37,618 bases of DNA, taken from assembly GCA_022446985.1 (NCBI GenBank), contig JAKVBD010000048.1:1-37618 (forward strand), given 5' to 3'. Shown here in pieces: positions 24,803 to 35,166 of the stretch (position 1 is the first letter of the stretch; every line of letters begins with the position of its first letter). Under the pieces are notes generated by a model. That model made no database searches. It saw only the letters and a list, made by a program, of their open reading frames with translations, and had not been told where the DNA came from. This stretch comes from Lentisphaerales bacterium. Lineage in GTDB: Bacteria > Verrucomicrobiota > Lentisphaeria > Lentisphaerales > Lentisphaeraceae. Position numbers and translations under genes: made by a program.

Positions 24803-25342
24803 TTGCCTGATCTTATGAATGATAGAGAAGATAACGCCGCGTTCGAACGAGAATTCGAACAGGTTCGTATACCCTTGTTGCGTTTTATAATATCGCTGAC
24901 TGCCTGCCGTACTTCATCGGATGACCTATTACAGGAAACCTTTGTAACACTTTGGAAGAAGCGCGAGACTTATGAGAAGGGAACTAATTTTAAAGCCTGG
25001 GCGTTTCAAACGGCATTCAATCTGGTGCGCAATCACAAACGCAAAGATGCCAAAAATCTTGAGCATCGTATGCCATCTGATAAAGTGATGGATATGATTC
25101 AACAGCGATACTCTGACAGCGAAAACCTGTGGGAGATGGAATCGAAATTCCTGCCCGAATGTTTGCAGCAATTACCAGAAAGGCAACAACAGCTCATTAC
25201 CCGTCGCTATGTGGGTAAAGTGTCTCTACAAACTTTGGCACCTGAATGGGATCTTACCCCCAATGCATTGTCGCAATTATTATTTCGCATCAAGCGTTCA
25301 CTTCGCAAGTGTGTTCAATCAAAACAGAGTATGAAAGGGTAA
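24803..25342 (+). CDS. ECF sigma-70 factor coupled to the anti-sigma/cytochrome fusion
   Basis: A 179-residue ECF sigma factor of the type often found next to anti-sigma genes in Rhodopirellula/Verrucomicrobium genomes. Region 2: FEREFEQVRIPLLRFIISLTACRTSSDDLLQETFVTLWKK and NFKAWAFQTAFNLVRNHKR. Region 4: LPERQQQLITRRYVGKVSLQTLAPEWDLTPNALSQLLFRIKRSLR. TTG at 24803 is the best start: AGGAG lies 7 nt upstream, while the first ATG (24815) is 19 nt from it and an ATG at 24799 gives only three codons. The next gene starts 3 bp after this stop, so translation is probably coupled. It should transcribe this operon, and possibly other cytochrome modules, when released by its partner. Confidence 0.9.
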   Translation: MPDLMNDREDNAAFEREFEQVRIPLLRFIISLTACRTSSDDLLQETFVTLWKKRETYEKGTNFKAWAFQTAFNLVRNHKRKDAKNLEHRMPSDKVMDMIQQRYSDSENLWEMESKFLPECLQQLPERQQQLITRRYVGKVSLQTLAPEWDLTPNALSQLLFRIKRSLRKCVQSKQSMKG

Positions 25343-25345
25343 GTT

Positions 25346-28300
25346 ATGAGCGAGAAAAAAGAGTTTGAAAACATTCTTGCCGCTTTAGGAGAAAGACCTC
25401 TGACCGAGCAAGAGCAGATGAGGCTTTGGGAGTTAATTGAGCTAAAACCAGAGAGACTTGAAGAGTATCTCGAAGTTCAGCAAATGAATTTTGCTTTAGA
25501 GGATATGAATCTGAGTCTGGTGACAGCTGAAGATGAAGTCGCTAAAGTAGAAAAGTCTAAAAAGTCTTTCACTGGAATTATTCTGGCAGTGGCTGCTGCA
25601 GTTGTTTTAGGGTTTGTTCTTTTCGGCATCGATAGAACACCAGAGAAGGTAGAGATTGCTGAGGTTGTCGTTCCTGAAACAATTCATAATGCTGAATCTG
25701 AAAGTACCCTTGAAGAAGAGTACCGCAAGAAAATTGAAGAGCTGCCGACAACTGGTTCATTGAACCGTCCGCCAACTGAATTTTCATCAGTTCAGGCTGA
25801 AGATGATCAAATTGATTTTAATCGAGATATACGTCCGATTATTGCTGAAAATTGTATTTCCTGTCATGGCCCGGATGAACATGGTCGTGAAGCTGATTTG
25901 AGATTGGATACCCATGAAGGGATTTTGGCGGATAACACAGTTGTGCCTGGCAAACCTGAGGAATCCGAGTTTATCACTCGTATTTTTACCGATGATGAAG
26001 ATGATCTTATGCCGCCTCCGGATTCTCATAAGTCTTTGACACAGGAACAAAAAGAGCTTTTGAAAAAGTGGGTTAAAGCTGGCGCCCCCTGGCAGAATCA
26101 CTGGTCGTATGTCAAACCTGTTAAGCCTCAGGTAAAAGGAGATGAGAATCCAGTTGATTTCTTTATTTCGAAAAGACTGAAACGCAAAGGTCTTTCATTA
26201 AGTCCTGAAGCTGACCGTTACTCGCTGGCACGACGTGCTGCCTTTGATATTACCGGAATGCCGCCTGAGCCGCAGCTGTTGAGCAGTTATATCTTTGATC
26301 AGGAAGAGGGCGCTTACGAACGTTATATAGATAAGCTTTTTGCCAGCCCGCATTATGGAGAGCATATGGCGCGTTTCTGGCTGGATGCTGCTCGTTACAG
26401 TGATACCCATGGTATGCACCTTGACAATTACCGCGAGATCTGGCCGTATCGCGATTGGGTCATCAATGCTTTTAATAACAATATGCCATTTGACCAATTT
26501 ACGATCGAGCAATTAGCCGGTGATTTATTGCCAAATCCGACCCAAAGTCAATTGATTGCAACCGGTTTCAATCGTTGCAATGCGACAACTTCAGAAGGTG
26601 GCTCCATTGCGGAAGAATTGGAAGTCCGTTACATGACGGATCGCGTTGAAACAACATCAATGGTATTTCTTGGAATGACTACAGGTTGTGCCGCTTGTCA
26701 TGATCACAAGTTTGATCCCATTTCGCAACGTGAATTTTACCAGATGGGGGCATTTTTCAATAACACAACTCAACCGGCTATGGACGGCAACCAAAAAGAC
26801 ACACCTCCTGTTTTGACGATGCCGAAGGATGAGTACAAAAAAGAGTGGAATACTCTGTTAACGCAAAGAACAGCTGCTTGGCAGAAGCTTGAAAAACCGA
26901 TAAGCAAGGCAGCTGTCCCCAAATGGTGGGATTCATCTAAGGAAAATAAACTGGCATCTATCAATATTTCAGAAGGGCTGATTGTTGAAGCTCTCGCGGA
27001 AGAAAATGCGCTGGTATACGGCCAGCAGACTCCTGTGGTAATCCCAGAAGAAAATAAAGTCGATCCATTGCATCCTAGTGGAAAGCCCGCAGGAGTTCTA
27101 TTTGTTAAAAAAGGCGGTGTGAAGGTCGATGGAGAGTTTGAGGTCTCATCTGATAAACCATTTTCTGTGAGTATGTGGTTGAGGACTCCAGATGAGGTCA
27201 GAGAGAGTTCTCTAGTTGAGATTTCAGGTGGTAAAAACTCATTAAAAGTCAATTTGAGTTATCAAGGAAATATTTCTGTAGGATTGAATTTCCCTAATGG
27301 CAAGTTGTCATCAAGGATAGGCGGTGATATGGCACTGAAACCACGCAGTTGGCAACATGTAGCAGTCCTTTATTCTGGAGGTCAGGCAAAAACTTCGATC
27401 AGTATTTATGTTGATGGTGAGAAAAAAGACCTGAGAATTGCCAGTGAACAATACATTAAGAAGAATCAATTTACCGGGAAAATGTTTTTGGGTAAAAACT
27501 TCGAAACAGGAGGCTTGAGCCACGTTCGTTTTTATAATCGCATGTTGAGTGAAAATGAAATAAAACTACAAGCCTCAGAATTTGATTTAAACCGCCTACT
27601 GACTTCATCTAAAGCCTATGAGTGGAAAGAATTAACTGAAAAAAAACGCAATGATTTAAAGTTAATTTATAAAGTCAAAGTTGATCAGGATTCTATCAAT
27701 GCTGAAAAAATATTGGGTAAAACTCAAACGCGTCGTGACTTTATATATGCTCGTTCCACAACGAGTTTAATCATGGAAGAAAAGTCAAATTCTATGCCAA
27801 CGGCCTGGGTTCTTGATCGTGGTGAGTATGACAAGAAAAAAGAAAAAGTAACGGCTGGAGTTCCAAAGGTATTTCCTGAAATAGAGGCAGGCTTGCCTAA
27901 GAACCGTTTGGGTTTGGCCAAGTGGATTGTAAGCCGTGAAAATCCATTGACTTCAAGAGTTACAGTCAATCGTTTTTGGCAGAATATATTCGGGACAGGG
28001 CTGGTTGAGACGGCTGAGGATTTCGGCATTATGGGGACTCAGCCAACACACCCGAAATTACTTGATTGGCTGGCTCTGGAATTTATTGACTCAGGGTGGA
28101 ATGTTCGTCACATGTTGCGCTTGATGGTCACGTCTAATACTTATAAACAGGCTGCGATGGCAAATAGCGAGCTTTTGGAAAAAGACCCCGTGAATAAGCT
28201 TCTGTCACGCGGCCCGAGAATGAGACTCGACGCCGAAGAAATACGTGACCAGGCCCTTCTGGTCAGTGGATTATTGAAGACTGAAATTGGCGGTCCTGGA

Positions 28301-28846
28301 GTTAAACCTTATCAGCCTGCCGGCCTATGGAAGGTAGTCGCTTTTGCGGGCAGTAACACTAAGAATTTTAAAGCTGATAAGGGCGAGAAACTTTACCGTC
28401 GCAGTGTCTATACTTTCTGGAAGCGGACGTCACCGCCACCGGCTATGGCGGCGTTTGATGCACCGACTCGTGAAGGCTGTACTGTTCGCCGCGAAAGAAC
28501 AAATACGCCAATGCAGGCCCTGGTACTGATGAATGACCCGCAATTCTTTGAGGCTGCGAGGTATTTAGCTCAGCGATCACTCAAAGAGAGATCTGTGGAA
28601 CTAGACAGAGTACGCTGGCTTTTTCAGGAAGTGCTTGGACGTCCACCGGTCGATGCCGATGTAGAGGATTTGAGTATGGCTCTTAAAGACTTTAAACAGC
28701 ATTTTTTCAATGATCCTGAAGGTGCTGCAGCTCTGGTGAAAACCGGTGATTCTACCGTTGATGAAACTTTAAATGTATCCGAATTGGCTGCCTGGACGAT
28801 GGTTGTCAACATCCTGATGAATCGCGATGATTTCATCAATAATTAA
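25346..28846 (+). CDS. anti-sigma-like/TM/PSCyt1/DUF1549/LamG/DUF1553 fusion protein
   Basis: 1166 residues. Residues 1-70 are a cytosolic acidic helical region with the short Leu/Glu-rich pattern of FecR-type anti-sigma heads ([24 protein letters not shown]). A TM helix (about 75-94, [19 protein letters not shown]) and a linker follow. The extracytoplasmic part has PSCyt1 with CISCH at 170-174 and [13 protein letters not shown]1549 (about 265-480; [32 protein letters not shown] at 448), a LamG-like concanavalin domain (about 590-730; [25 protein letters not shown]) and DUF1553 (about 850-1160; [27 protein letters not shown]). It follows the sigma gene directly and precedes its DUF1501 partner. 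The N-terminus replaces the signal peptide of the usual family. Anti-sigma function is inferred from position and topology, not from a clear domain match. Confidence 0.88.
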   Translation: MSEKKEFENILAALGERPLTEQEQMRLWELIELKPERLEEYLEVQQMNFALEDMNLSLVTAEDEVAKVEKSKKSFTGIILAVAAAVVLGFVLFGIDRTPEKVEIAEVVVPETIHNAESESTLEEEYRKKIEELPTTGSLNRPPTEFSSVQAEDDQIDFNRDIRPIIAENCISCHGPDEHGREADLRLDTHEGILADNTVVPGKPEESEFITRIFTDDEDDLMPPPDSHKSLTQEQKELLKKWVKAGAPWQNHWSYVKPVKPQVKGDENPVDFFISKRLKRKGLSLSPEADRYSLARRAAFDITGMPPEPQLLSSYIFDQEEGAYERYIDKLFASPHYGEHMARFWLDAARYSDTHGMHLDNYREIWPYRDWVINAFNNNMPFDQFTIEQLAGDLLPNPTQSQLIATGFNRCNATTSEGGSIAEELEVRYMTDRVETTSMVFLGMTTGCAACHDHKFDPISQREFYQMGAFFNNTTQPAMDGNQKDTPPVLTMPKDEYKKEWNTLLTQRTAAWQKLEKPISKAAVPKWWDSSKENKLASINISEGLIVEALAEENALVYGQQTPVVIPEENKVDPLHPSGKPAGVLFVKKGGVKVDGEFEVSSDKPFSVSMWLRTPDEVRESSLVEISGGKNSLKVNLSYQGNISVGLNFPNGKLSSRIGGDMALKPRSWQHVAVLYSGGQAKTSISIYVDGEKKDLRIASEQYIKKNQFTGKMFLGKNFETGGLSHVRFYNRMLSENEIKLQASEFDLNRLLTSSKAYEWKELTEKKRNDLKLIYKVKVDQDSINAEKILGKTQTRRDFIYARSTTSLIMEEKSNSMPTAWVLDRGEYDKKKEKVTAGVPKVFPEIEAGLPKNRLGLAKWIVSRENPLTSRVTVNRFWQNIFGTGLVETAEDFGIMGTQPTHPKLLDWLALEFIDSGWNVRHMLRLMVTSNTYKQAAMANSELLEKDPVNKLLSRGPRMRLDAEEIRDQALLVSGLLKTEIGGPGVKPYQPAGLWKVVAFAGSNTKNFKADKGEKLYRRSVYTFWKRTSPPPAMAAFDAPTREGCTVRRERTNTPMQALVLMNDPQFFEAARYLAQRSLKERSVELDRVRWLFQEVLGRPPVDADVEDLSMALKDFKQHFFNDPEGAAALVKTGDSTVDETLNVSELAAWTMVVNILMNRDDFINN

Positions 28847-28860
28847 TTGGAGGCGAGATT

Positions 28861-30327
28861 ATGAATACAAATAACCCTATAGACAATTGGATTAAGTTAG
28901 AAACCCGCCGCCAGTTTTTCCGTCGTGGAGCTGCCGGTTTAGGTGGCGCAGCGTTATCATCAATGCTGATGAATCAGGCCGGTGCAGAGGAGAAGAAACA
29001 GCCGCAGAACTCTGATAATGGAGTTTTAGCTAAAGGTCATTTTAAGGCAAAAGCCAAGAAGGTCATTTATCTTTTTATGGCCGGTGCTCCTTCGCAGTTG
29101 GATACCTTTGATTATAAACCGGAAATGCAGAAGTTTTTCAATAAAGACTTACCGGAATCAGTTCGCAAAGGTCAGCGTTTAACGACGATGACTGCAGCAC
29201 AGGCCCGCTTTCCGATAGCTCCTTCAAAATTTAAATTTAAGCAGCATGGTGAGTGTGGTCGATGGGCCAGTGATCTTTTTCCAAAAGTCGGCAGCATGGC
29301 AGATGACTTGAGTTTTGTTCACTCCATGTGGACAGAAGCGATCAATCACGATCCGGCTATTACCTACATACAAACGGGTAATCAGATTCCCGGCCGCCCG
29401 AGTCTTGGTTCCTGGGTCAGTTATGGATTGGGAACGATGAACCGCAATCTTCCGGAATTCGTCGTGTTGAATTGCGCCCCGAGAGGCCAGGCACTTTACA
29501 ATCGCCTTTGGGGCAGCGGCTTTTTGCCGTCGAAACATTCCGGTGTAGCCTTTCGTTCTCAGGGAGATCCTGTTCTTTACTTATCCAACCCTGGAGGTAT
29601 GCCTCACAAAACGAGAAGAGTTATGCTGGATGCCCTCCAAAAAGCAAACCAACGGATTTATGAAAAGTACAGTGACCCTGAAACTGATGCTCGCATTGCT
29701 CAGTATGAGATGGCCTTTCGCATGCAGACTTCTGTTCCGGATTTAGTCGATATCAGTAAAGAACCGGAATCAGTTAAGAAGATGTATGGAGAGGATGTCA
29801 CTAAACCTGGGACCTTTGCTTACAATTGTCTGATGGCCAGACGGATGGTAGAAAAAGATGTCCGCTTTGTGCAGATTTTTCACAGAGGCTGGGATAATCA
29901 TAATAACCTCCCAAAAAATATAAAAAGACAGGCCTCTGAAGTAGATCAGCCAGCCTGGGCTTTGATTCAGGATTTGAAGCAGCGCGGTCTTCTCGAAGAT
30001 ACTCTTGTTGTTTGGGGCGGAGAGTTTGGAAGAACAATCTACAGTCAGGGAACTTTAACGAAAGAAAATTATGGTCGAGACCATCATCCGCGTTGTTTTA
30101 CTATGTGGATGGCTGGTGGCGGTGTTAAAGGTGGCGTAGCTCACGGCGAAACTGATGAGTTCGGTTATAACGTCGTCAAAGACCCGGTTCATATTCGCGA
30201 TCTTAATGCAACAATTTTGCATCAGCTGGGGATTGATCACGAACGCTTCACTGTGAAGTATCAGGGACTGGATCAGCGTTTGACCGGAGTCGAACATGCG
30301 CGGGTAATTAAGGATATTTTGAGTTAA
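28861..30327 (+). CDS. DUF1501 family protein, Tat-exported
   Basis: 488 residues, paralogue of the protein at 19938-21356. It has a twin-arginine signal ([19 protein letters not shown]) cut near residue 42, then [86 protein letters not shown] and [27 protein letters not shown] lies 7 nt upstream of the ATG, and the gene starts 14 bp after the fusion gene, completing a three-gene operon: sigma, anti-sigma-cytochrome, DUF1501. It is presumably the exported partner of the cytochrome enzyme. The reaction is unknown. Confidence 0.92.
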   Translation: MNTNNPIDNWIKLETRRQFFRRGAAGLGGAALSSMLMNQAGAEEKKQPQNSDNGVLAKGHFKAKAKKVIYLFMAGAPSQLDTFDYKPEMQKFFNKDLPESVRKGQRLTTMTAAQARFPIAPSKFKFKQHGECGRWASDLFPKVGSMADDLSFVHSMWTEAINHDPAITYIQTGNQIPGRPSLGSWVSYGLGTMNRNLPEFVVLNCAPRGQALYNRLWGSGFLPSKHSGVAFRSQGDPVLYLSNPGGMPHKTRRVMLDALQKANQRIYEKYSDPETDARIAQYEMAFRMQTSVPDLVDISKEPESVKKMYGEDVTKPGTFAYNCLMARRMVEKDVRFVQIFHRGWDNHNNLPKNIKRQASEVDQPAWALIQDLKQRGLLEDTLVVWGGEFGRTIYSQGTLTKENYGRDHHPRCFTMWMAGGGVKGGVAHGETDEFGYNVVKDPVHIRDLNATILHQLGIDHERFTVKYQGLDQRLTGVEHARVIKDILS

Positions 30328-30359
30328 TTGTTTTAGACAGGATAATCAAGATTTAAATT

Positions 30360-30384
30360 AAGCCGACTTTGTGTCAGCTTTTTT
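30360..30384 (+). terminator. probable terminator of the sigma/cytochrome/DUF1501 operon
   Basis: AAGC-C-GAC and GTC-A-GCTT pair around TTTGT with one C-A mismatch, followed by six T. It is moderate in strength and correctly placed 32 bp after the DUF1501 stop codon. Confidence 0.6.
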
Positions 30385-30397
30385 ATGGATCATTTTT

Positions 30398-30498
30398 ACC
30401 GCCGGGCCGGCGGTGCCCCTGGAAGATGTCACTCCGGTTAATTTGGTATGGAGTGACCACCGAGACGGTGGCGCTCTCAGGATTTACGACCTGAAATC
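30398..30498. other. GC-rich multi-hairpin element between convergent genes
   Basis: In an otherwise AT-rich genome this 100-bp stretch is GC-rich and contains three consecutive perfect hairpins: ACCGCCGG-G-CCGGCGGT (30398-30414), GTCACTCC...GGAGTGAC (30428-30435 with 30450-30457) and CCACCG-AGA-CGGTGG (30457-30471). A fourth short one follows, TCAGG...CCTGA (30477-30494). It lies between the terminator of the plus-strand operon and the stop of the minus-strand DUF1552 gene (30516). It could be a REP-like repeat, a structured RNA or an mRNA 3' end structure. I do not recognise a known RNA family. Confidence 0.6.
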
Positions 30499-30515
30499 TG
30501 TGACCTAGAACCTTC

Positions 30516-31916
30516 CTAAACTCTATCCAGGCCGCCTTTGTAACCGGCAAATTGATTGCTTTGTACTCCAAATCTCTGCTGAATCGTGACAAAAAGATGC
30601 TGTAGAGCTTCTTCAGAGTGTTTTTCTTCACCTCTCCAACCTGCGTCAGTGACAATTCCTGCACCAGCTTGATTGTCTTCATTTCCCGTACCGAATTTGA
30701 GATATCGGCCATTTATAAACCCGAGGTTTTTTCCACCGGCGGAAATGATTGGGTAATTGCGGGATAAGTGGAAACTGCTTGAAGCTGACCCATGCATGGC
30801 GAATGTATTATCCAACATTGTTCCATTGCCATTTGGCTCAGGAGTATCTTTAAGCTTTTGAACAAAACGACCGAACTCTTCTGCCTGGAAACGATTATAT
30901 GTACCGAGGTTTTTCCAGCCGTTTGGCTTTTTGACATCGTGAGTTAAACCATGAGCATTGCCTAGACCGACAGCCTTAGATAAAAGATCGTGTATGCCAC
31001 CGCTATTTTCGCGACCGTAGTTATAAGTCGCTACTCGCGTTGAATCACTGAGGAAGGCCAAATAAGTCAATCCATAAATGGCTTGGATATAGTTGCGAGG
31101 GTCTTTAGGGTCTGATTCCAGTGTGAGGTGGCTGGCATCCACTTTAGGAACTGGAGTGTCAATCCATTTCTGTGCTTTTGCTAATTTGATTTCAGTATCG
31201 CGAACAGAGTCGAGATATTGCTGCAGTGTCTGCTGATCGTGTTTGGAAAGTTTTCTTCCAAGAGTTTTAGTATTGGCAATTAGCAGATCCAGGGCACTTT
31301 TACTTCTAGCCAGTTTAGCAGCTGCATCTTTGCCACTGGTCACAAAGAGACTATCGAAAATCTGCTTAGGTTTATTTAAGCCCGGAACCGGACGTCCCGT
31401 TTTATTGAATGAAATGGTGTACGTCCCTCGAGGAGCACCTGTACCGCCATTGGTACACATAACCAAAGAAGAGTGGCGGGTTTGGTCGCCATTTGCTTCA
31501 GCTATCACCTGATCAAGAGAAATGCTGTTTTTGTAAGGACCGTGCCCTCCGGTGGCTGCACCGGTTAAAAACTGATCAGCGTTGGAATGACCATGAATGC
31601 TTCTTGCTGCAGGATGTGACAGACCTGAGTAGATGCAGATGTCATTTCGCAAAGGTTCGAGTACATCGAGAACTTTTGTTAAACGGAAATCAGTTTCTGT
31701 TTTTCCCGGCTCCGGGAACCAGCTCCAGTCTTTCCAGGCTGGGTCTTTTTTAAGTGGAAGCCCGACTCCATCAGGGTGATGTACCGCCATGAATCTTTTT
31801 GGAGTTTTATCAGTAGTATTGTTGGCAGCAAAGGTTTCCATCCATGGTAAAGATAGAGCAAGGCCAGTGCCGTAGAGGAAGTTTCTGCGGTTGATTGATA
31901 TTTTACTTTTTCTCAT
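30516..31916 (-). CDS. DUF1552 family protein, Tat-exported
   Basis: 466 residues with a twin-arginine N-terminus (ISINRRNFLYGTGLALSLPW). The DUF1552 pattern is complete: KRFMAVHHPDGVGLP, FRLTKVLDVLEPLRNDICIYSGLSHPAA, HSNADQFLTGA, SLDQVIAEA, a helical HDQQTLQQYLDSVRDTEIKLAKAQ segment, STRVATYNYGRENSGG and TMLDNTFAMHGSASSSFHL. The family has no assigned reaction and is usually encoded beside DUF1587/1592-type cytochromes, as here (16 bp downstream of the gene at 31933-34803, GAGGT ribosome binding site). It probably forms an exported pair with that cytochrome protein. Confidence 0.9.
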   Translation of the reverse strand: MRKSKISINRRNFLYGTGLALSLPWMETFAANNTTDKTPKRFMAVHHPDGVGLPLKKDPAWKDWSWFPEPGKTETDFRLTKVLDVLEPLRNDICIYSGLSHPAARSIHGHSNADQFLTGAATGGHGPYKNSISLDQVIAEANGDQTRHSSLVMCTNGGTGAPRGTYTISFNKTGRPVPGLNKPKQIFDSLFVTSGKDAAAKLARSKSALDLLIANTKTLGRKLSKHDQQTLQQYLDSVRDTEIKLAKAQKWIDTPVPKVDASHLTLESDPKDPRNYIQAIYGLTYLAFLSDSTRVATYNYGRENSGGIHDLLSKAVGLGNAHGLTHDVKKPNGWKNLGTYNRFQAEEFGRFVQKLKDTPEPNGNGTMLDNTFAMHGSASSSFHLSRNYPIISAGGKNLGFINGRYLKFGTGNEDNQAGAGIVTDAGWRGEEKHSEEALQHLFVTIQQRFGVQSNQFAGYKGGLDRV

Positions 31917-31932
31917 CTCACTTACCTCACTA

Positions 31933-34803
31933 CTATTTAGAATGAAAAATACTACTTGAAACGATTAAATGCACTAAGTTGCCTAAACGGTCGCCATTTT
32001 TTCTAAGCTTTGCCGCGATAGCATCGACATCAGAACGATCGCTGAAAGATAAGGGGCGGCCTAAAGCATAAGTGGTCATCTTATGAACCATCGCTCTGGT
32101 AAATTGATCCTGGCGGTCAGTCAGAAGATATCTTTTCATACCCAGCATACCATCCAACTTTTGTTTGTTAAACAAAACAGAAGTGGCATCAACCGGCTTT
32201 TTGTTAATTTGAGTTCTAAATGCTCCGAGGGCATCATGGTTTTCAAAGGCGACTCCCCATGGGTCAATTTTTGCATGGCATGAACGGCAGGCGGCATTAT
32301 CGCGGTGATCGGCCATACGCTCTTTTTGAGTCATTTTTAAAATTCTTGGATCAGTTAAATCCACTTCCGGGACATTTGGTGGTGGCGGTGGTGGAGGATC
32401 GTGCAGAATATGCTCAAGCAGCCAGATGCCGCGCTTCAATGGATGTGAATCTTTACCGGTTGAATTCATCGTATGGATCGCAGCATTAGTCAAGATGCCG
32501 CCACGATTCATATTTTCTTGAACAGGAACTTTGCGGAAATGAGGGCCGTGGACGTCTCTCAGGCGATAATGGCGTGCTAGGATTTCATTGACGACAACAT
32601 AGTCAGAGTGAATGAAGTCAATAATACTGCTGTTACTTTTGAGGACATATTTGAAGAATTCTATGGGTTCATTTAGGAGATCTTTTTTAAAGTCTTCGTT
32701 GTATTGACGAAACAGTTTTTTATCAATATCTACACTGTTGATTTTGTCCAGACCTAACCATTGATTAACAAAATTCTGGGCAAATCTTTCAGCTTTGGGG
32801 TGGGCGAGCATGCGCTTTGTTTGAGCGGCTAAAACTTTAGGAACTTTTAGTTTTCCCTGATGGGCGAGTTTCAGAAGTTCGTTATCCGGTATGCTGGACC
32901 ATAGAAAAACAGCCAGTCGCATAGCCATTTCCATATGGCTGATTTCATTCTTTCCTTTGGTTTCTGCTTTTTCTGCAACATAAAGAAAGTCTGGGGAGGC
33001 CAGTACAGTGGCCAAAACTTCGACCATGGCTTCTTCAAAGGTATCGAATTGTGGACGGTAATTTTGAAATAACTGAACGTAAGGCTCGATTTCAAAGGCT
33101 GTTACTGGACGGCGCCAGGCTTTTCCCATAAATCTTTTAAGGATCTCACTACTGTACTTCGTTTCATCTTTTTTATGATTGCTGTTTTTGAAGATAGCAG
33201 TGTGGGATTTTGGCGGCCATTGCTTAAAATACGGACCGTAAATTTCGATGTAATCGATGTGCAGCCTTAGAGGGTCTTTACCGCCATTTGAGTTGGCGAT
33301 GTTTTGAATAGTCAGAAATTCATTGGTCATTCTGCTATCTTTACTCATAGTTTTGCTTCCCCCTTCATGCCTAAGAGGGTTACGAGGGATCTCGGATAGA
33401 GGAACCAGAAATTCAATAAACTGTGGTTTATTGATAGTTGCAGTTATAGGAATGTCTTCTTTGCTGATGACTGCCTGGAAATTGGCGTTGTTACTGGTAT
33501 GAGCACTGATACTCAGCCTGAGACTGGTGAATTCATTTGGCTTAAGAGTTGTTCTACCTACTCTCAATCGAACGCGTAGAGTACCTTCGTCTGGAATTTT
33601 ATTACCAAGGTTCAGAGTGAGCTTTTCATTTTGATTCATCACCAGTCTAGTCTGAGCTACTGGAGGAATCTTACCGCCAGTAGCACCTTGAGTCGGTTGA
33701 AGTTTATCTACGGACCAGTGAATACCTTTACTTGACTTAGTATTTGATAAATGCATTTTACGCTGACTGTTACTGTTATTCAGGGCAAAAAACTGTGGAC
33801 CTTTATTCTTTTTGAGTGCTTTTTGTTTTCCAGTCAGGTCAGATTGCAACTTTTTGAGTGCTTTGCTTTCCTTGTTTAGTTGAGCTCGTAAGTCTTTTTG
33901 TTGCTTACTTGTCTTAGCCTCTTTTTCTTTGTCGCCAATTTTTTTCTCAGTGCTTTTAATTGAAGCTGAAATCTCTTTAATCTTTTTATTCAGTTCAGTG
34001 ATTTCATTTTGGATCTTGTTATTTTTTTGAGTAGCATCAGTGGCTTTTTGGGTCAGTCTGGCCATTTCTTTATTCATATCGAGAACAAAAGTGACTTCTT
34101 CAGGGCGTGTACCAATAACAACAGCTTTCTGTAATGCATTTATGCCGATCTGCCGATAGCTTTCGAACTGCATAGCTGACATTTGAAGTAGTTCTGAACT
34201 GTTTTTAAAACCATCCTTTGAAGTATTTTCAGTAGGCAGTAACTCAACAAAATTATAAGGTAGGCCAAGTAAGTCCTGGAGGGCATAATTGTACTCATAC
34301 TTGGCCATACGGCGGAATGAAGTGTGGGCTTTTTCATTGCGTCTTACTTGATAGGCCTTGCCCATTTCTTCACCGAGCCAGTCAATGAATTGGTTGCGTT
34401 GTTTGTCATTCAGGTAATAATCCGGCTCGTCATCAGGAGGCATTTCTGAGTTACTCAAGACTTCATATACTTCCAGCCATTTAGCGATATCCTTACCCTT
34501 TAACAGATTTGGATCAAGCTGATCGACTCTGAATTTTCCTTTAGCTTTTTTAGGCCCATGGCAGTCAAGACAATTTTTCTCAAGGATAGGTGAGATATGT
34601 TTTGAGAAATCAGCCAGATTCGCAGTGGGAATCAGGTTTGATTTGATTTTTATTGATTCTTTAGGTGTCAGAAAATTAGATTTACTTAAACCAACTTCTC
34701 TGGCTTTTGAAAGAGAAGGCAATGAATTACTTGTTGGTTTATTTTGGGCTAAGCTTGGAAAGCTAAAAGCTAAGAAGCCAAGAAGTATTAAACATTTATT
34801 CAT
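31933..34803 (-). CDS. planctomycete cytochrome protein DUF1587-1595-1592-1588-1585
   Basis: 956 residues, signal peptide about 1-19. N-terminal PSCyt1-type haem domain with CLDCH at 78-82 and SNSEMPPDDEPDYYL. DUF1587 (about 160-225): FRRMAKYEYNYALQDLLGLP. A lysine-rich coiled coil (about 245-330) is followed by a beta-rich region. DUF1595: RRPVTAFEIEPYVQLFQNY. DUF1592: MRLAVFLWSSIPDNELLKLA and FAQNFVNQWLGLDKI. DUF1588: NRGGILTNAAIHTMNSTGKDSHPLKR, a run of seven Pro, and a second haem-like CRSCH near residue 838 with KIDPWGVAFENHD. DUF1585 at the end: FTRAMVHKMTTYALGRPLSF. It is a large periplasmic dihaem-type protein of unknown reaction, in an operon with DUF1552. Confidence 0.92.
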   Translation of the reverse strand: MNKCLILLGFLAFSFPSLAQNKPTSNSLPSLSKAREVGLSKSNFLTPKESIKIKSNLIPTANLADFSKHISPILEKNCLDCHGPKKAKGKFRVDQLDPNLLKGKDIAKWLEVYEVLSNSEMPPDDEPDYYLNDKQRNQFIDWLGEEMGKAYQVRRNEKAHTSFRRMAKYEYNYALQDLLGLPYNFVELLPTENTSKDGFKNSSELLQMSAMQFESYRQIGINALQKAVVIGTRPEEVTFVLDMNKEMARLTQKATDATQKNNKIQNEITELNKKIKEISASIKSTEKKIGDKEKEAKTSKQQKDLRAQLNKESKALKKLQSDLTGKQKALKKNKGPQFFALNNSNSQRKMHLSNTKSSKGIHWSVDKLQPTQGATGGKIPPVAQTRLVMNQNEKLTLNLGNKIPDEGTLRVRLRVGRTTLKPNEFTSLRLSISAHTSNNANFQAVISKEDIPITATINKPQFIEFLVPLSEIPRNPLRHEGGSKTMSKDSRMTNEFLTIQNIANSNGGKDPLRLHIDYIEIYGPYFKQWPPKSHTAIFKNSNHKKDETKYSSEILKRFMGKAWRRPVTAFEIEPYVQLFQNYRPQFDTFEEAMVEVLATVLASPDFLYVAEKAETKGKNEISHMEMAMRLAVFLWSSIPDNELLKLAHQGKLKVPKVLAAQTKRMLAHPKAERFAQNFVNQWLGLDKINSVDIDKKLFRQYNEDFKKDLLNEPIEFFKYVLKSNSSIIDFIHSDYVVVNEILARHYRLRDVHGPHFRKVPVQENMNRGGILTNAAIHTMNSTGKDSHPLKRGIWLLEHILHDPPPPPPPNVPEVDLTDPRILKMTQKERMADHRDNAACRSCHAKIDPWGVAFENHDALGAFRTQINKKPVDATSVLFNKQKLDGMLGMKRYLLTDRQDQFTRAMVHKMTTYALGRPLSFSDRSDVDAIAAKLRKNGDRLGNLVHLIVSSSIFHSK

Positions 34804-35166
34804 AATAACTACACCTATTAACCTGTTTTCCGACTAATGACTAAAAGGCGCCAAACCTTAGCCGTCACTTATAAAGTTTTTTCACTGCAAAGATGATATT
34901 CTAAACAGAAAATAAAATTTTATATGTAAATAAGTAGAGGGAGGTTTTGAGACCTCACATTTACAACAACACAGTATCTAATTCATTGCTAAAGAGCAAT
35001 ATATCAGATTTTTATAGAGAAATCATGTTTTCTAAAGATATCTCTTATATCTTTCACACATAAAAAATAGTTTTTGTGACAGGAAAGTTTGAAAATACAG
35101 TAATTTTTTTTGGCCTCAGGCTATGTCATGATGTTATTATTAAATAATAAAAAAGTGTGTATTTAT
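34804..35166. other. 363-bp AT-rich divergent intergenic region with two small hairpins
   Basis: It separates the DUF1592-family gene from the sulfatase gene and must carry both promoters. Visible structure: GAGGT-TTTGAG-ACCTC (34941-34956) and ATTGCT-AAAG-AGCAAT (34985-35000). Both are exact but short, and could be operators or leader hairpins. No gene, RNA family or convincing -35/-10 pair is seen. The sulfatase ATG lacks a clear Shine-Dalgarno sequence. Confidence 0.45.

Noticed and set aside
30383..30712. 109-residue minus-strand ORF spanning the GC-rich hairpin element
   Set aside because: It overlaps the real DUF1552 gene in another frame, and its composition follows the hairpins; a shadow ORF.
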